Source of the DNA: GCA-003244245 sp036501085
GTDB taxonomy: Bacteria > Actinomycetota > Actinomycetes > Mycobacteriales > Pseudonocardiaceae
Assembly: GCA_036501085.1 (NCBI GenBank)
Contig: DASYAZ010000040.1
Span: 1 to 22,040, forward strand
Length of the DNA: 22,040 nt
Direction: 5' to 3'
Part shown: positions 1 to 7,238 of the stretch, one piece after another
Position numbering within the stretch: position 1 is the stretch's first letter
Layout: each line of letters starts with the position of its first letter
Notes under the pieces: model-generated
What the model was told of the DNA's origin: nothing
The model's database searches: none
Seen by the model: only the letters and a program-made list of their open reading frames with translations
Translations under genes and position numbers: made by a program

Positions 1-42
1 GGCGTGCGGGGCGTGCAACACCGCCGGTGGGAGAGCGGGGGC

Positions 43-104
43 GTGGCCGGTGATCCTTCGACATCTCGGTCGGGGGCACGGACGTTCGCCGGATCACCGG
101 CCAC
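43..104. repeat. Perfect 14-bp inverted repeat with 34-nt spacer
   Basis: The arm GTGGCCGGTGATCC at 43-56 is exactly repeated in reverse complement at 91-104. The spacer is 34 nt and there is no T-tract on either side, so this is not an ordinary intrinsic terminator. It lies in the first 211 bases, where I see no convincing gene. It could be a large RNA hairpin, an operator for a dimeric protein, or the remnant of a mobile-element end. Confidence 0.55.
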
Positions 105-211
105 TTGGCGGCCGCTCAGCCTTCGTGGGTGGGGGGGAGTCCCACGGAAGGGGCAAGACCGCCGGCTCTATGGAGTTGAGACGAATCTATGAAATTGGCG
201 TAGCTGGGCGA

Positions 212-631
212 TCAACGCGCGGCGACCGCTCCGGAACGGAACAGCGACCGCTGGGGGGACATTTGCAACACGGCCGACAGCCTCCTAGATCCAGACGATC
301 GAGAAAGCACAGCGGGCGTGTCTCCGGAACACACTGCCCCGGAAGTCGCACTTGCTGCACTATCCGGGGAAACGAGGCGCTCATGCGCGGCCTGCCAGAC
401 GCTGCACGGTGCCATTCGAACCTGCCAGCGACGGGAACATTCCGGGCAGCGGCCCCGCGGACCCGGCGTATGAGTGGCGAGAAGGGCACGCCATCCGTGG
501 GTCAGACGAGGTAACTCGCTGCGCATGGCGGACAACAGCGATCCGTTATCGGCGCTGCTGGCCAGTTCATCGAGCATGTCCAGCCGCTCCCACACAGCCT
601 TCTGGAGCATTTGGCCCAGAACTCGGTCCAC
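212..631 (-). CDS. Small hypothetical protein with CPxC motif, divergent from the regulator
   Basis: This 139-residue protein is read on the minus strand from GTG at 631. The start is supported by an AAGG/GGAG-type ribosome binding site just upstream. The N-terminal third is helical and acidic (VLGQMLQKAVWERLDMLDEL). It is followed by a basic cysteine-containing stretch, RGRCPECSRRW, then PCSVW and AHERLV. Small actinomycete proteins with this layout (Gly-Trp-Arg-Ala-Leu-Leu, then a CPxC knuckle, then a Cys-x-Val-Trp box) are familiar to me as uncharacterised proteins, often near XRE regulators. The two-plus-one Cys arrangement could bind zinc. The last 45 residues are low-complexity, rich in Ser, Ala and Gly, and may lie beyond the conserved core. 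It is divergent from the regulator at 1013 and shares a repeat-rich intergenic region with it. No function can be assigned. Confidence 0.62.
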   Translation of the reverse strand: MDRVLGQMLQKAVWERLDMLDELASSADNGSLLSAMRSELPRLTHGWRALLATHTPGPRGRCPECSRRWQVRMAPCSVWQAAHERLVSPDSAASATSGAVCSGDTPAVLSRSSGSRRLSAVLQMSPQRSLFRSGAVAAR

Positions 632-683
632 CTCTCCACCTTTCTTCGGTTCGGTCCGGGCCGCGTCGCGTCGCGTATGCCGT

Positions 684-783
684 GTATGTCAGGTTCGGGT
701 ATCTCAGGTTCGAGAATCTTGCTACTTCAGGGGTCGCTACGCAGTTGGTATGGCTACGCAGTTGGTCCTGTGATGCAGTTGGT
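684..783. repeat. Two short tandem repeat sets in the divergent intergenic region
   Basis: Set A: GTATSTCAGGTTCG occurs at 684-697 and 699-712 (period 15). Set B: GCTACGCAGTTGGT occurs at 736-749 and 753-766, with a degenerate third copy at 770-783 (11 of 14 matching), giving an exact 17-bp period. They sit between the divergent genes at 631 and 1013, where operators for the XRE regulator would be expected. Periods of 15 and 17 bp do not match a helical turn. Slippage-generated repeats of no function are also possible. Confidence 0.55.
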
Positions 784-812
784 TCTCGGTGTGGTCCTTG
801 TGGCAGGCCCTA

Positions 813-822
813 CTTGCGCAAG
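813..822. promoter_or_regulatory. Palindrome CTTGCGCAAG, possible operator
   Basis: This is a perfect 10-bp palindrome, flanked by a weaker outer inverted repeat (CCTAC before it, GTAGG after it). It lies about 190 bp upstream of the regulator start. Small palindromes like this are typical operator half-site pairs for HTH dimers, but this one was found only by eye. Confidence 0.3.
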
Positions 823-875
823 CTCAAGGTAGGCAGTCTGAGGGCCCGGATTAAACCGGCCATGGGGTGTGCTGC

Positions 876-933
876 GCTGATCGGCCATGCTATGACGGTG
901 AACGGTGAAAACTGATAGGTAGCGCCGATCAGC
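876..933. promoter_or_regulatory. 10-bp inverted repeat flanking a CGGTGAA tandem, upstream of the XRE regulator
   Basis: GCTGATCGGC at 876-885 pairs exactly with GCCGATCAGC at 924-933. The 38-nt spacer includes a tandem ACGGTGA ACGGTGA. The element ends 79 bp before the regulator start codon, so it lies in promoter or leader territory. It could be an operator pair or a leader hairpin. No clear -35/-10 pair is visible. Confidence 0.4.
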
Positions 934-1012
934 TTTGCCGAAGTGCTCTTCACCAGCGACGACGTCCATGCTTACTCTGCACACGTCGCCCGTCGGACGG
1001 CAAGGGGGCGAG

Positions 1013-2383
1013 ATGAACGTGACCGGCACGCAAGACAACCCGCTATCTCAGGAGACTTGGAACGAACCGGAGATGAAGCGGGCGCTGGCTGATCGCGACA
1101 TCAGCTCCGTTTATCGCCTGCTCCGACGGCACGGTATCTCGCAACGGCACATCGCGGCCTTGACCGGGCAGTCCCAGTCAGAGGTCTCGGAGATCCTCAA
1201 GGGTCGCCAGGTCATGGCCTACGACGTGCTAGCACGGATCTCCGACGGATTGGACATCCCACGCGGCTACATGGGACTGGCCTACGACCCGGCGACAGCG
1301 ACAAGCATGGCGGTGGGACCAACTAACGATGCGTTTGCTGAGGAGGATGAGTCGGTGAAGCGCCGGAAGCTCCTGGCGCACGGAGCTGCCGTGATGTTCG
1401 GCACCGCAGTGCTGGGTGCGGACCGCGGGCAATGGCTGCCCAGCCCTGCCCAGACACCGGCACCGAGCAATATCGGTATGACGGATGTCAAGCAGGTCGA
1501 AGCGGCGACCAGGGCCATGCGCGCCCTGGACTACCAGTTCGGTGGCGGGGCGTGTCGCGACGCGGTCGTCGCCCAGCTGTCCTGGGCCCAGCGGCTGCTG
1601 GGCGCCTCAGGCAAGGACGAGGTTCGCCTGCGCCTGTACCGGGCGCTGGCCGACCTACAGAACCTGGCCGGGTGGACCACGTTCGACGTGGGGTTGCTGG
1701 ATTCGTCGCGCAATCACTTCGCCACCGCACTCGAGTTCGCCAAGCAGGCCGGCGACTCGAGCCTGATGTCCAACATCATGTACCGCATCGGGCGGGTGTA
1801 TCTGCATCACGGCGATGCCAACGATGCTCTGAAGTGGTTCCAGCTGGGCCAGATCGCCGCGCAGGACTCTGGGTCCGAGCTGGCCGTCGCGGTGCTCTGC
1901 GGCAACGAGGCGTGGGCCTACGCGATGATGGGCGACGACGTTCAGGCCAAAAAGCTCCTCGGCCGATCACGAGACGAACTCGCCAGGGCAAATCTCTCCG
2001 AGGCGCCCGACTGGGCCAGGTTCTACAACGACACCGACATGTACGCGATGATCGGGACGGTCCACAACGAGCTGGCGGCCTACGATCCGCGCCACGCCGC
2101 TGTCGCGATTCCCGCGTTCGGTCAGGCTCTCACCCGATACGATGACTCGATGGGCCGTAGCCAGGCCTTCAACCTCACCATGCTGGCCACCAGCCACATG
2201 CGGCAGGGCGATGTCGATCACGGTGTCCAGGTCGGGCGCCAGGCACTGATGGCTGCGTCCGCCGTGAAATCCAAGCGGGTGAGCGACCGGATGAAGCCGC
2301 TGGAGATCGAAGCAGTCCGGCGGACCACCAATCCGGACTCCCGCGAACTCGCCCACCTTATCCGTCAGCACCGAAGTGTCTGA
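1013..2383 (+). CDS. XRE-family transcriptional regulator with TPR-like helical C-terminal region
   Basis: This 456-residue protein starts at ATG 1013, placed behind AAGGGGGCGAG, a strong ribosome binding site; the open frame extends further upstream without one. The N-terminal domain (about residues 30-85) has a helix-turn-helix with GISQRHIAALTGQSQSEVS at 41-59, followed by EILKGR, as in XRE/Cro repressors. A basic KRRKLLAHG motif and a hydrophobic stretch follow around residue 115-135, resembling the RRxLL segment common in large actinomycete XRE proteins. The remainder is alpha-helical with Ala-rich repeat pairs (ALADLQNLAGWTTFD, NIMYRIGRVYLHHGDANDAL), as in tetratricopeptide repeats that bind ligands or partners. 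It overlaps the following kinase gene (TGATG), so the two are co-translated. It probably controls the operon and perhaps the divergent gene at 212-631. Confidence 0.9.
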   Translation: MNVTGTQDNPLSQETWNEPEMKRALADRDISSVYRLLRRHGISQRHIAALTGQSQSEVSEILKGRQVMAYDVLARISDGLDIPRGYMGLAYDPATATSMAVGPTNDAFAEEDESVKRRKLLAHGAAVMFGTAVLGADRGQWLPSPAQTPAPSNIGMTDVKQVEAATRAMRALDYQFGGGACRDAVVAQLSWAQRLLGASGKDEVRLRLYRALADLQNLAGWTTFDVGLLDSSRNHFATALEFAKQAGDSSLMSNIMYRIGRVYLHHGDANDALKWFQLGQIAAQDSGSELAVAVLCGNEAWAYAMMGDDVQAKKLLGRSRDELARANLSEAPDWARFYNDTDMYAMIGTVHNELAAYDPRHAAVAIPAFGQALTRYDDSMGRSQAFNLTMLATSHMRQGDVDHGVQVGRQALMAASAVKSKRVSDRMKPLEIEAVRRTTNPDSRELAHLIRQHRSV

Positions 2384-3300
2384 TGAAACGGGGTACCGAC
2401 GCGGTGCTCGTGGAAAGCCGCTGTGACGAGCGGCTCCGCATCGGGCTGCGGGCGATCTGCGCCGAGCTCGGCCTGGAACCGTCCAGGGCCAGGTTGCTCC
2501 GCAACGTCAACAACGCGGTGTTTCAGCTGGCCCAGGATCCGGTGGTGATCCGGCTAGTCACCCTGCCCTCCTACATCCCACGTGCCGCGCTCGCGGTGAC
2601 CGCCGCGACGATCTTCGCCGAACACGACGTGCCGGCGATCCGGCTGCTATCCGACGTCTCCCAACCGGTCCAGGCCGATGACCACGTTGCCACCGTGTGG
2701 CAGGCGGTGCCGCCGTCCGGTCCGCGGCCAGGCGGGGCCGACCTGGCCCGCCTGCTGCGGGCCGTCCACGCCGTGCCGGCGCCCTACCGCGCCTTGCCCC
2801 GCTGGGATCCCCTCACCGACTTCGATAATCGCCTGCGGCACACCACCACCATGAGCGCAGCCGACCACGATTTCCTGCTCTGCCGCAGCGCTGAGCTTGC
2901 CGCGGCCGTCGCAGAGCTGAAGTTCGCGTTGCCACGGGCCGTGCTGCACGGCGACGCGCACCTGGGCAATGTCATCCCCGGTCCGGAGCGTCCCGTGTTG
3001 TGCGACTTCGACTCCTGCGCCGTCGGGCCACCCGAGTGGGACCTGACGCCGGTGGTGGTGGGCAATGTGCGCTTCAGCAGACCCGCCGCCCACCAGCACG
3101 ACTTCATCGAGACGTACGGATTCGACGTGCGGGACTGGGCCGGCTTCGAGGTAATGCACGGCATCCGCGACCTGAAGCTGATCGCGGGAGTCTTCCCCCG
3201 AGCCGGGTCACCGCCAGCGGTCCACGCCGAGTTCGATCGTCGAATGACCAGCCTGCGGGCTGGGCGGCGCTTCGAACGCTGGCGGACCGTCCGGCGCTGA
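2383..3300 (+). CDS. Aminoglycoside phosphotransferase (APH)-fold small-molecule kinase
   Basis: This 305-residue protein has the APH/choline-kinase fold. The catalytic loop VLHGDAHLGN is at residues 187-196 (HGDxHxxN; catalytic Asp191, metal-binding Asn196). The metal-binding DFD motif is at 208-210, inside CDFDSCAVGPPEWDL. The N-lobe has a short ATP-binding region with VVIRLVTLP. The start codon overlaps the regulator's stop (TGATG), indicating translational coupling. Family members phosphorylate hydroxyl groups of antibiotics, amino alcohols or sugars; the substrate here cannot be read from sequence. Its placement between a regulator and an isonitrile-synthase homologue suggests it modifies a pathway product or intermediate, or acts in self-protection; this is inference. 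Such XRE-APH pairs also occur alone in actinomycetes, so the link to the next gene could be incidental. Confidence 0.88.
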   Translation: MKRGTDAVLVESRCDERLRIGLRAICAELGLEPSRARLLRNVNNAVFQLAQDPVVIRLVTLPSYIPRAALAVTAATIFAEHDVPAIRLLSDVSQPVQADDHVATVWQAVPPSGPRPGGADLARLLRAVHAVPAPYRALPRWDPLTDFDNRLRHTTTMSAADHDFLLCRSAELAAAVAELKFALPRAVLHGDAHLGNVIPGPERPVLCDFDSCAVGPPEWDLTPVVVGNVRFSRPAAHQHDFIETYGFDVRDWAGFEVMHGIRDLKLIAGVFPRAGSPPAVHAEFDRRMTSLRAGRRFERWRTVRR

Positions 3301-3341
3301 AGGGGTGCGTCGATCGGACCGGACGTCTACTGTCGATCCCT

Positions 3342-4883
3342 GTGTCGCCGGCTCCCCCATCGGTGGCGGGCGAGCTGGCCCAGCCCCAGACCTTGCCCCA
3401 GACGGCGCCTCCGACCGAGCGCAATCGGGCGTGCCACGCTCAGCTCCCAGCCGCCCCTGTTCCTGAGCCCGCCCCTGCTCCTGAGGCCATCCAGAGCCGG
3501 GTCCCGGTGTTCATCAAGGGCCCAGCGCTCAGCATTTCGCATGCGAGGTCACTGCGGGCGCTCCCGTTACACCTGCTGCGCACCACTACCTGGGCTGACC
3601 AGCTGCCGGTCCGGCTGGACACCAGAGAGCTCGGAACGCTGCTGGGTACGCTGCGGGCCAGTTCGGAATCCGCATCCGGCCGGCTCGTCGACAATGCGAT
3701 GGCCTACCTGGCCGCAGCGACCGGCCGGACGGTAGCCGGCGAAATCCCCGCAGACCCCAAGGATGTGGTGCTCACGCTGCACCGGATCCTGACCAGGTCC
3801 CGCTTTCTCAAGGGCTCCCGCTCCTGCTTCCCCCTGGACACCGCGCTGGCGCAGATGGTCCCGTTCGTGCGTTCCCGCCAGCCAGTGACCATCGTGACCA
3901 TCGGCTTCCCGTTCAAACAGCACGACAACGGGCTCAAGGCCACCGGCCCCTGGCCGGATCTGGCCGAGCTGGGTGCCCTGCTGCGGCTCAAAGAACTCGA
4001 TGCGGCCTTCACCGCCGTGTACCCGCCCGGCCTGCGGGTGGTAGTGCTCAACGATGGTGGTTACTCCCGCCCGCGCGGCTGGGCGGAGATGCGCCGCTAC
4101 CGCCGGCAGCTCAAGCGCTACGCGCAGCTGGTCGGGCTGGGTGAGTCGGTACGGTTCTGCGACCAGTCGCACTTCGTCGCGCGGCTGCTCGGCCCGCAGG
4201 GGTGGAGCAAGCGGGAGCGCTACCGGCACACCTTCCGGGATCTGATCTCGCTGCTGGCCGGCAACCCCTGCGCGCTGCGCGACACCGCCCGGATCGACCA
4301 GCGGCTGGCGACGGACCTGCCGGCGGCGCTACTGGCCGGCGTGCCCTCCTTCTGCGACATCCTGTCCTCATTGGTGTACTCGGTACCGGTACCCCCGCGG
4401 GCGGGGGCCGACCCGCGGCGGTGGGCCTGCGAGGTGCTCGCCTGGCCGGACGGGTTCAGCGCACCGGACCTACCGCCGGAGCTGGTCTCCGCCCGGCGGG
4501 ACGTGGTGGCCGCAGCATGGCAGGACTCGGTGAACTACCTGGCGGCGTCCCTGGCCGATGCCGCCGTCGGAGTCGAACAGCACTTCCCACCGCATGTCCG
4601 GCTGGCCACGGTGGCTTCCCGCCCCGGTTGCAGCGGCTTCTCCTACCTCGGTGGTTCAACGCTGTTGCCCTGGCACGGCACCGGATGCCTGGACGGCCGG
4701 GGGGTGCTCTGCGCCGAGTTCCTGGTGAGCCTGGACCATCGAGGATTCCTGCCGGTCTACAGCGATCTCATCGACGGCGAGCAGCCCTTGTTGATGGTGC
4801 CGTTCGCGCGGACCCGGTACACGCAGGGCCGGCGGCAGGTGGATCGCGAGTTGCTGGCGAGCGCCCGGCTGCGATCCCGCTAG
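3342..4883 (+). CDS. DIT1/PvcA-family isonitrile (isocyanide) synthase homologue
   Basis: Family features (residues numbered from GTG 3342, 513 in total): GFPFK at 188-192, then GPWPDLAE ending at 209, corresponding to the FPxK...GPxPDxxE block of PvcA/Dit1; VVLNDGG with Asp238, corresponding to the SDGR region; and STLLPWHG with Trp444-His445, corresponding to the TPWHG segment. Characterised members convert an amino acid (Tyr, Trp or others) with ribulose-5-phosphate into an isonitrile. The protein is much longer than PvcA (about 330 residues): it has a Pro/Ala-rich, probably disordered N-terminus (about 60 residues) and additional segments. The frame is open back to 3000, but that part overlaps the kinase gene; GTG 3342 lies 41 bp after the kinase stop, and GTG 3360 or 3507 are alternatives. 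No strong ribosome binding site is visible, so the start is uncertain. No PvcB-type oxygenase or carrier gene is nearby. Family is fairly sure, substrate unknown. Confidence 0.75.
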   Translation: MSPAPPSVAGELAQPQTLPQTAPPTERNRACHAQLPAAPVPEPAPAPEAIQSRVPVFIKGPALSISHARSLRALPLHLLRTTTWADQLPVRLDTRELGTLLGTLRASSESASGRLVDNAMAYLAAATGRTVAGEIPADPKDVVLTLHRILTRSRFLKGSRSCFPLDTALAQMVPFVRSRQPVTIVTIGFPFKQHDNGLKATGPWPDLAELGALLRLKELDAAFTAVYPPGLRVVVLNDGGYSRPRGWAEMRRYRRQLKRYAQLVGLGESVRFCDQSHFVARLLGPQGWSKRERYRHTFRDLISLLAGNPCALRDTARIDQRLATDLPAALLAGVPSFCDILSSLVYSVPVPPRAGADPRRWACEVLAWPDGFSAPDLPPELVSARRDVVAAAWQDSVNYLAASLADAAVGVEQHFPPHVRLATVASRPGCSGFSYLGGSTLLPWHGTGCLDGRGVLCAEFLVSLDHRGFLPVYSDLIDGEQPLLMVPFARTRYTQGRRQVDRELLASARLRSR

Positions 4884-4912
4884 CGAGCCGGCTGCGGATA
4901 TGGCCGGATCGC
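4883..4912 (+). terminator. Hairpin after the isonitrile synthase gene
   Basis: GCGAGCCGGC at 4883-4892 pairs with GCCGGATCGC at 4903-4912, giving a 10-bp stem with one mismatch and a 10-nt loop. It begins at the last base of the stop codon. It has no U-tract, as is common for candidate terminators in high-GC actinomycetes. It could reduce read-through into the small gene at 4971. Confidence 0.4.
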
Positions 4913-4970
4913 TAACACCAGCTCGCGATCTGACGATGGTGGGGGCAACCGGACTATCAGGTGGGTGCAT

Positions 4971-5288
4971 ATGGTGGCAGGGCTCGTTTCAGGGAGGAGC
5001 CGGGTCGGCTGGTGGCGGCGGCGTGTCGCTACGCGCGACGCCGACTACTGGGACGGCGTGGTGGACGCCCAGCTGAAGTTCGTCAGCCAGCTACCGCCTT
5101 ACCGGCGCGAGGAGCTTGTCGAAGCACTCGCGTACCTGGTGATGCTCGCCCAGGACCACCGGCACTACGGGCAGGGCTGGATCAGCCGCGACGAGTTAGC
5201 GCTCCGCGTCGAACGCACGCTCGCCGGACTTGACGCGCTGGGCGCGGTGCCCGGCCGGGTCACCGCCGCCCTGCACCGGGCTGACTGA
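4971..5288 (+). CDS. Small hypothetical helical protein
   Basis: This 105-residue protein is not recognised. The ATG at 4971 is preceded by AGGTGG at suitable spacing; a GTG two codons upstream is possible. The N-terminus is short, hydrophobic and basic (GRSRVGWWRRR). The rest is predicted helical, with YWDGVVDAQLKFVSQLPPY, EELVEALAYLVMLAQDHRHYG and a C-terminal basic helix. There are no cysteines and no clear membrane segment. It lies 87 bp after the isonitrile synthase on the same strand, separated by a hairpin, and is the last gene before the transporter operon. It may belong to the same transcription unit. Third-position GC supports real coding. Confidence 0.6.
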   Translation: MVAGLVSGRSRVGWWRRRVATRDADYWDGVVDAQLKFVSQLPPYRREELVEALAYLVMLAQDHRHYGQGWISRDELALRVERTLAGLDALGAVPGRVTAALHRAD

Positions 5289-5345
5289 CCCGGCTTCGAT
5301 GCACACCCACGAGAGCCCTGGTCAGCGATGGACAGCAAACGAACG

Positions 5346-5378
5346 TTAGGTTTTGGGTAATTGTCGGGGTTAACCTCA
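5346..5378. promoter_or_regulatory. AT-richer segment with imperfect inverted repeat upstream of the ABC operon
   Basis: TTAGGTT at 5346-5352 and AACCTCAA starting at 5372 form an imperfect inverted repeat, with GTTAAC inside. The segment is noticeably richer in A/T than its surroundings. It lies about 70-100 bp before the first transporter gene and is the best candidate for its promoter/operator. The match to any named operator is not convincing. Confidence 0.3.
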
Positions 5379-5443
5379 AGCATGTTGCCCAAGCAGAGCG
5401 CTGCCGTGCCGAAGGGTGTCCCGGCAGCAGGTGGGGCGGCCTG

Positions 5444-6130
5444 ATGGGATCTTTCCTGCAGTACCTGTCGGAGAACTCCACCCAACTCATCTTCTATGCC
5501 CAGCAGCACTTCCTGCTGGTGCTCTACTCAGTGGCCATCGCCACCACGATCTCCATGACGCTAGCTCTCCTGCTGCACACCAACCAGCTCACCCCACCGT
5601 CCTGGCGGCGCAGCATCCGGGTCGGTAGCCAGGAGACCTCGCTGCTGCTGGCCTCCGCCGCCTTGACCATCCCCTCGCTCGCCCTGTTCGGCCTGTTGCA
5701 ACCGCTGCTGGGTCTGGGGGTCACCCCGAGCATCGTCGCGCTCACCCTCTACGCGATCTACCCGGTACTGCGCAACACCGTCGCCGGTCTCTCCTCGGTC
5801 GACCCGGCGGTGCTGGAGGCCGCTCGGGGCGTGGGGATGGGACCCGTCCGGCGGATGGTCCGGGTGCAGCTGCCGCTGGCCTGGCCCGTCGTACTCTCCG
5901 GGATCCGGGTCGCGGTGCTGATCGTGATCTCGATCGCGGTGGTGGCAGCTCTGATCAACGGCCCCGGTTTCGGCAAGCCTTTGCAGGACGGGCTGGCCCG
6001 GCTTGGGGCGGTCAACTCCTTCAACGAGGTCATAGTCGGCACGCTGGGGTGTCTCGTGGTCGCGGCCGGTTACGAGATCATCTTCTTCATCGCCCAGCGA
6101 CTGACCACTCCGAGGGGTCTCCGTGTCTGA
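5444..6130 (+). CDS. Osmoprotectant-type ABC transporter permease (OpuCB/ProW family)
   Basis: This 228-residue inner-membrane permease has about five hydrophobic helices (for example LVLYSVAIATTISMTLALLL and the VLIVISIAVVAALI segment). The cytoplasmic EAA loop, LEAARGVGMGPVRRMVRVQLP, couples to the ATPase. ATG 5444 is preceded by AGGTGGGG. It is the first of four overlapping genes: the ATPase starts 8 bp before this gene's stop. The family forms the channel for glycine betaine, choline, carnitine or related quaternary amines. The partner permease is encoded at 7235, so the channel is probably a heterodimer, as in OpuC-type importers that carry two different permeases. Regulation by osmotic stress is expected for the family but not visible here. 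Confidence 0.9.
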   Translation: MGSFLQYLSENSTQLIFYAQQHFLLVLYSVAIATTISMTLALLLHTNQLTPPSWRRSIRVGSQETSLLLASAALTIPSLALFGLLQPLLGLGVTPSIVALTLYAIYPVLRNTVAGLSSVDPAVLEAARGVGMGPVRRMVRVQLPLAWPVVLSGIRVAVLIVISIAVVAALINGPGFGKPLQDGLARLGAVNSFNEVIVGTLGCLVVAAGYEIIFFIAQRLTTPRGLRV

Positions 6131-7238
6131 AGCCGTGCAGTCCCCCACGAGCACCGCCCGGCCCATCGTGGGACGCCCCATGATCGCCCTCGAAGGGGTC
6201 AGCAAGACCTACCCGAAACAGACCAGGCCGGCCGTGGCCGAGCTGAATCTGGAGGTGCCCGAGGGCGCCATCGTGATGCTCATCGGACCATCCGGGTGCG
6301 GAAAGACCACCACCCTCAAGATGATGAACCGGCTCATCGAACCCACAACCGGGCGGATCCTGCTCGACGGCGAGGACGTCACCGACGTCAACGCAGATCA
6401 ACTCCGCAGGCGGATCGGGTACGTGATCCAGCAGGTGGGGCTGTTCCCGCACCTGACGGTCGCGGACAACGTCGCGGTGGTGCCCAGGATGCTCGGCTGG
6501 AACAAGAACCGGATCAATCGCCGGGTCGACGAGCTGCTGCACCTGGTGGGACTGGAGCCGGCCGACTTCCGCGACCGGTACCCGCGGCAGCTCTCCGGCG
6601 GGCAGCAGCAGCGAGTCGGGGTGGCGCGCGGCCTGGCCGCCGATCCCTCGGTGATGCTGATGGACGAGCCCTTCGGTGCGATCGATCCGATCACGAGAGA
6701 GCGGCTGCAGGACGAGTTCCTCGACGTGCAGCGCCAGATCGCCAAGACCATTTGCTTCGTCACCCACGATCTGTCCGAGGCCGTCAAGCTGGGTGATCGG
6801 ATCGCCGTGCTCGCGACCGGCGGGCGGCTGGCCCAATACGACACCCCGAGCGAGATCCTCGCCCACCCGGCGGACGATTTCGTCGCCGAGTTCGTCGGTG
6901 GCGGCGCGGCGGTCCGGCGGCTCTCCCTGCTGGAGATCAGCCGGTTGGAGCTGGAAGAGGTGGTGATCTCCAGCGATGGCACCCCGGCAGGCAGCCATCC
7001 GGTACTCGCGGTGGACGGCGCCGGCCGCCCCGTCGCCTGGCACCACGTGCCCGGATCCGCGCAGCCCCCACCGCTGGTGACGGTGCCGCTGTCCGGCACC
7101 GTCTACGACGCGGTCGACGTCATGCTCGACGCCCGTGCTTCGGCGGTCGTGGTAGTCGATGACGGCGGGCAGCCCCGGGGGGCACTGCGCTGGGACGCCC
7201 TGGTGGCCGATCTGCGGATCAAGGAGCCGTCGCGATGA
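6123..7238 (+). CDS. Osmoprotectant-type ABC transporter ATP-binding subunit (OpuCA/ProV family)
   Basis: This 371-residue ATPase energises the importer. Motifs: Walker A GPSGCGKTT at residues 55-63 (Lys61), signature LSGGQQQR at 157-164, Walker B VMLMDEP at 177-183 with Glu182, and switch His215 in VTHD. After the ATPase core (about residue 265) there is a shortened CBS-like region with LSGTVYDAVDVMLDARASA and VVVVDDGGQPRGAL. In OpuA/OpuC such C-terminal CBS domains sense ionic strength; here there appears to be room for about one and a half to two modules. GTG 6123 is preceded by GAGGGG and overlaps the permease by 8 bp. The stop overlaps the next start (ATGA). Confidence 0.93.
   Translation: MSEAVQSPTSTARPIVGRPMIALEGVSKTYPKQTRPAVAELNLEVPEGAIVMLIGPSGCGKTTTLKMMNRLIEPTTGRILLDGEDVTDVNADQLRRRIGYVIQQVGLFPHLTVADNVAVVPRMLGWNKNRINRRVDELLHLVGLEPADFRDRYPRQLSGGQQQRVGVARGLAADPSVMLMDEPFGAIDPITRERLQDEFLDVQRQIAKTICFVTHDLSEAVKLGDRIAVLATGGRLAQYDTPSEILAHPADDFVAEFVGGGAAVRRLSLLEISRLELEEVVISSDGTPAGSHPVLAVDGAGRPVAWHHVPGSAQPPPLVTVPLSGTVYDAVDVMLDARASAVVVVDDGGQPRGALRWDALVADLRIKEPSR

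Noticed and set aside
4..211. Short open frames at the window start, including a CGAC-type Cys pair
   Set aside because: Low-complexity Arg/Gly-rich translations in all frames without start signals. They could be the tail of a gene outside the window, but nothing supports this.
3000..3341. N-terminal extension of the isonitrile synthase frame to 3000
   Set aside because: It overlaps about 300 bp of the kinase gene, and its translation is a mix of Arg- and Gly-rich residues typical of a shadow frame. The start was placed after the kinase stop.
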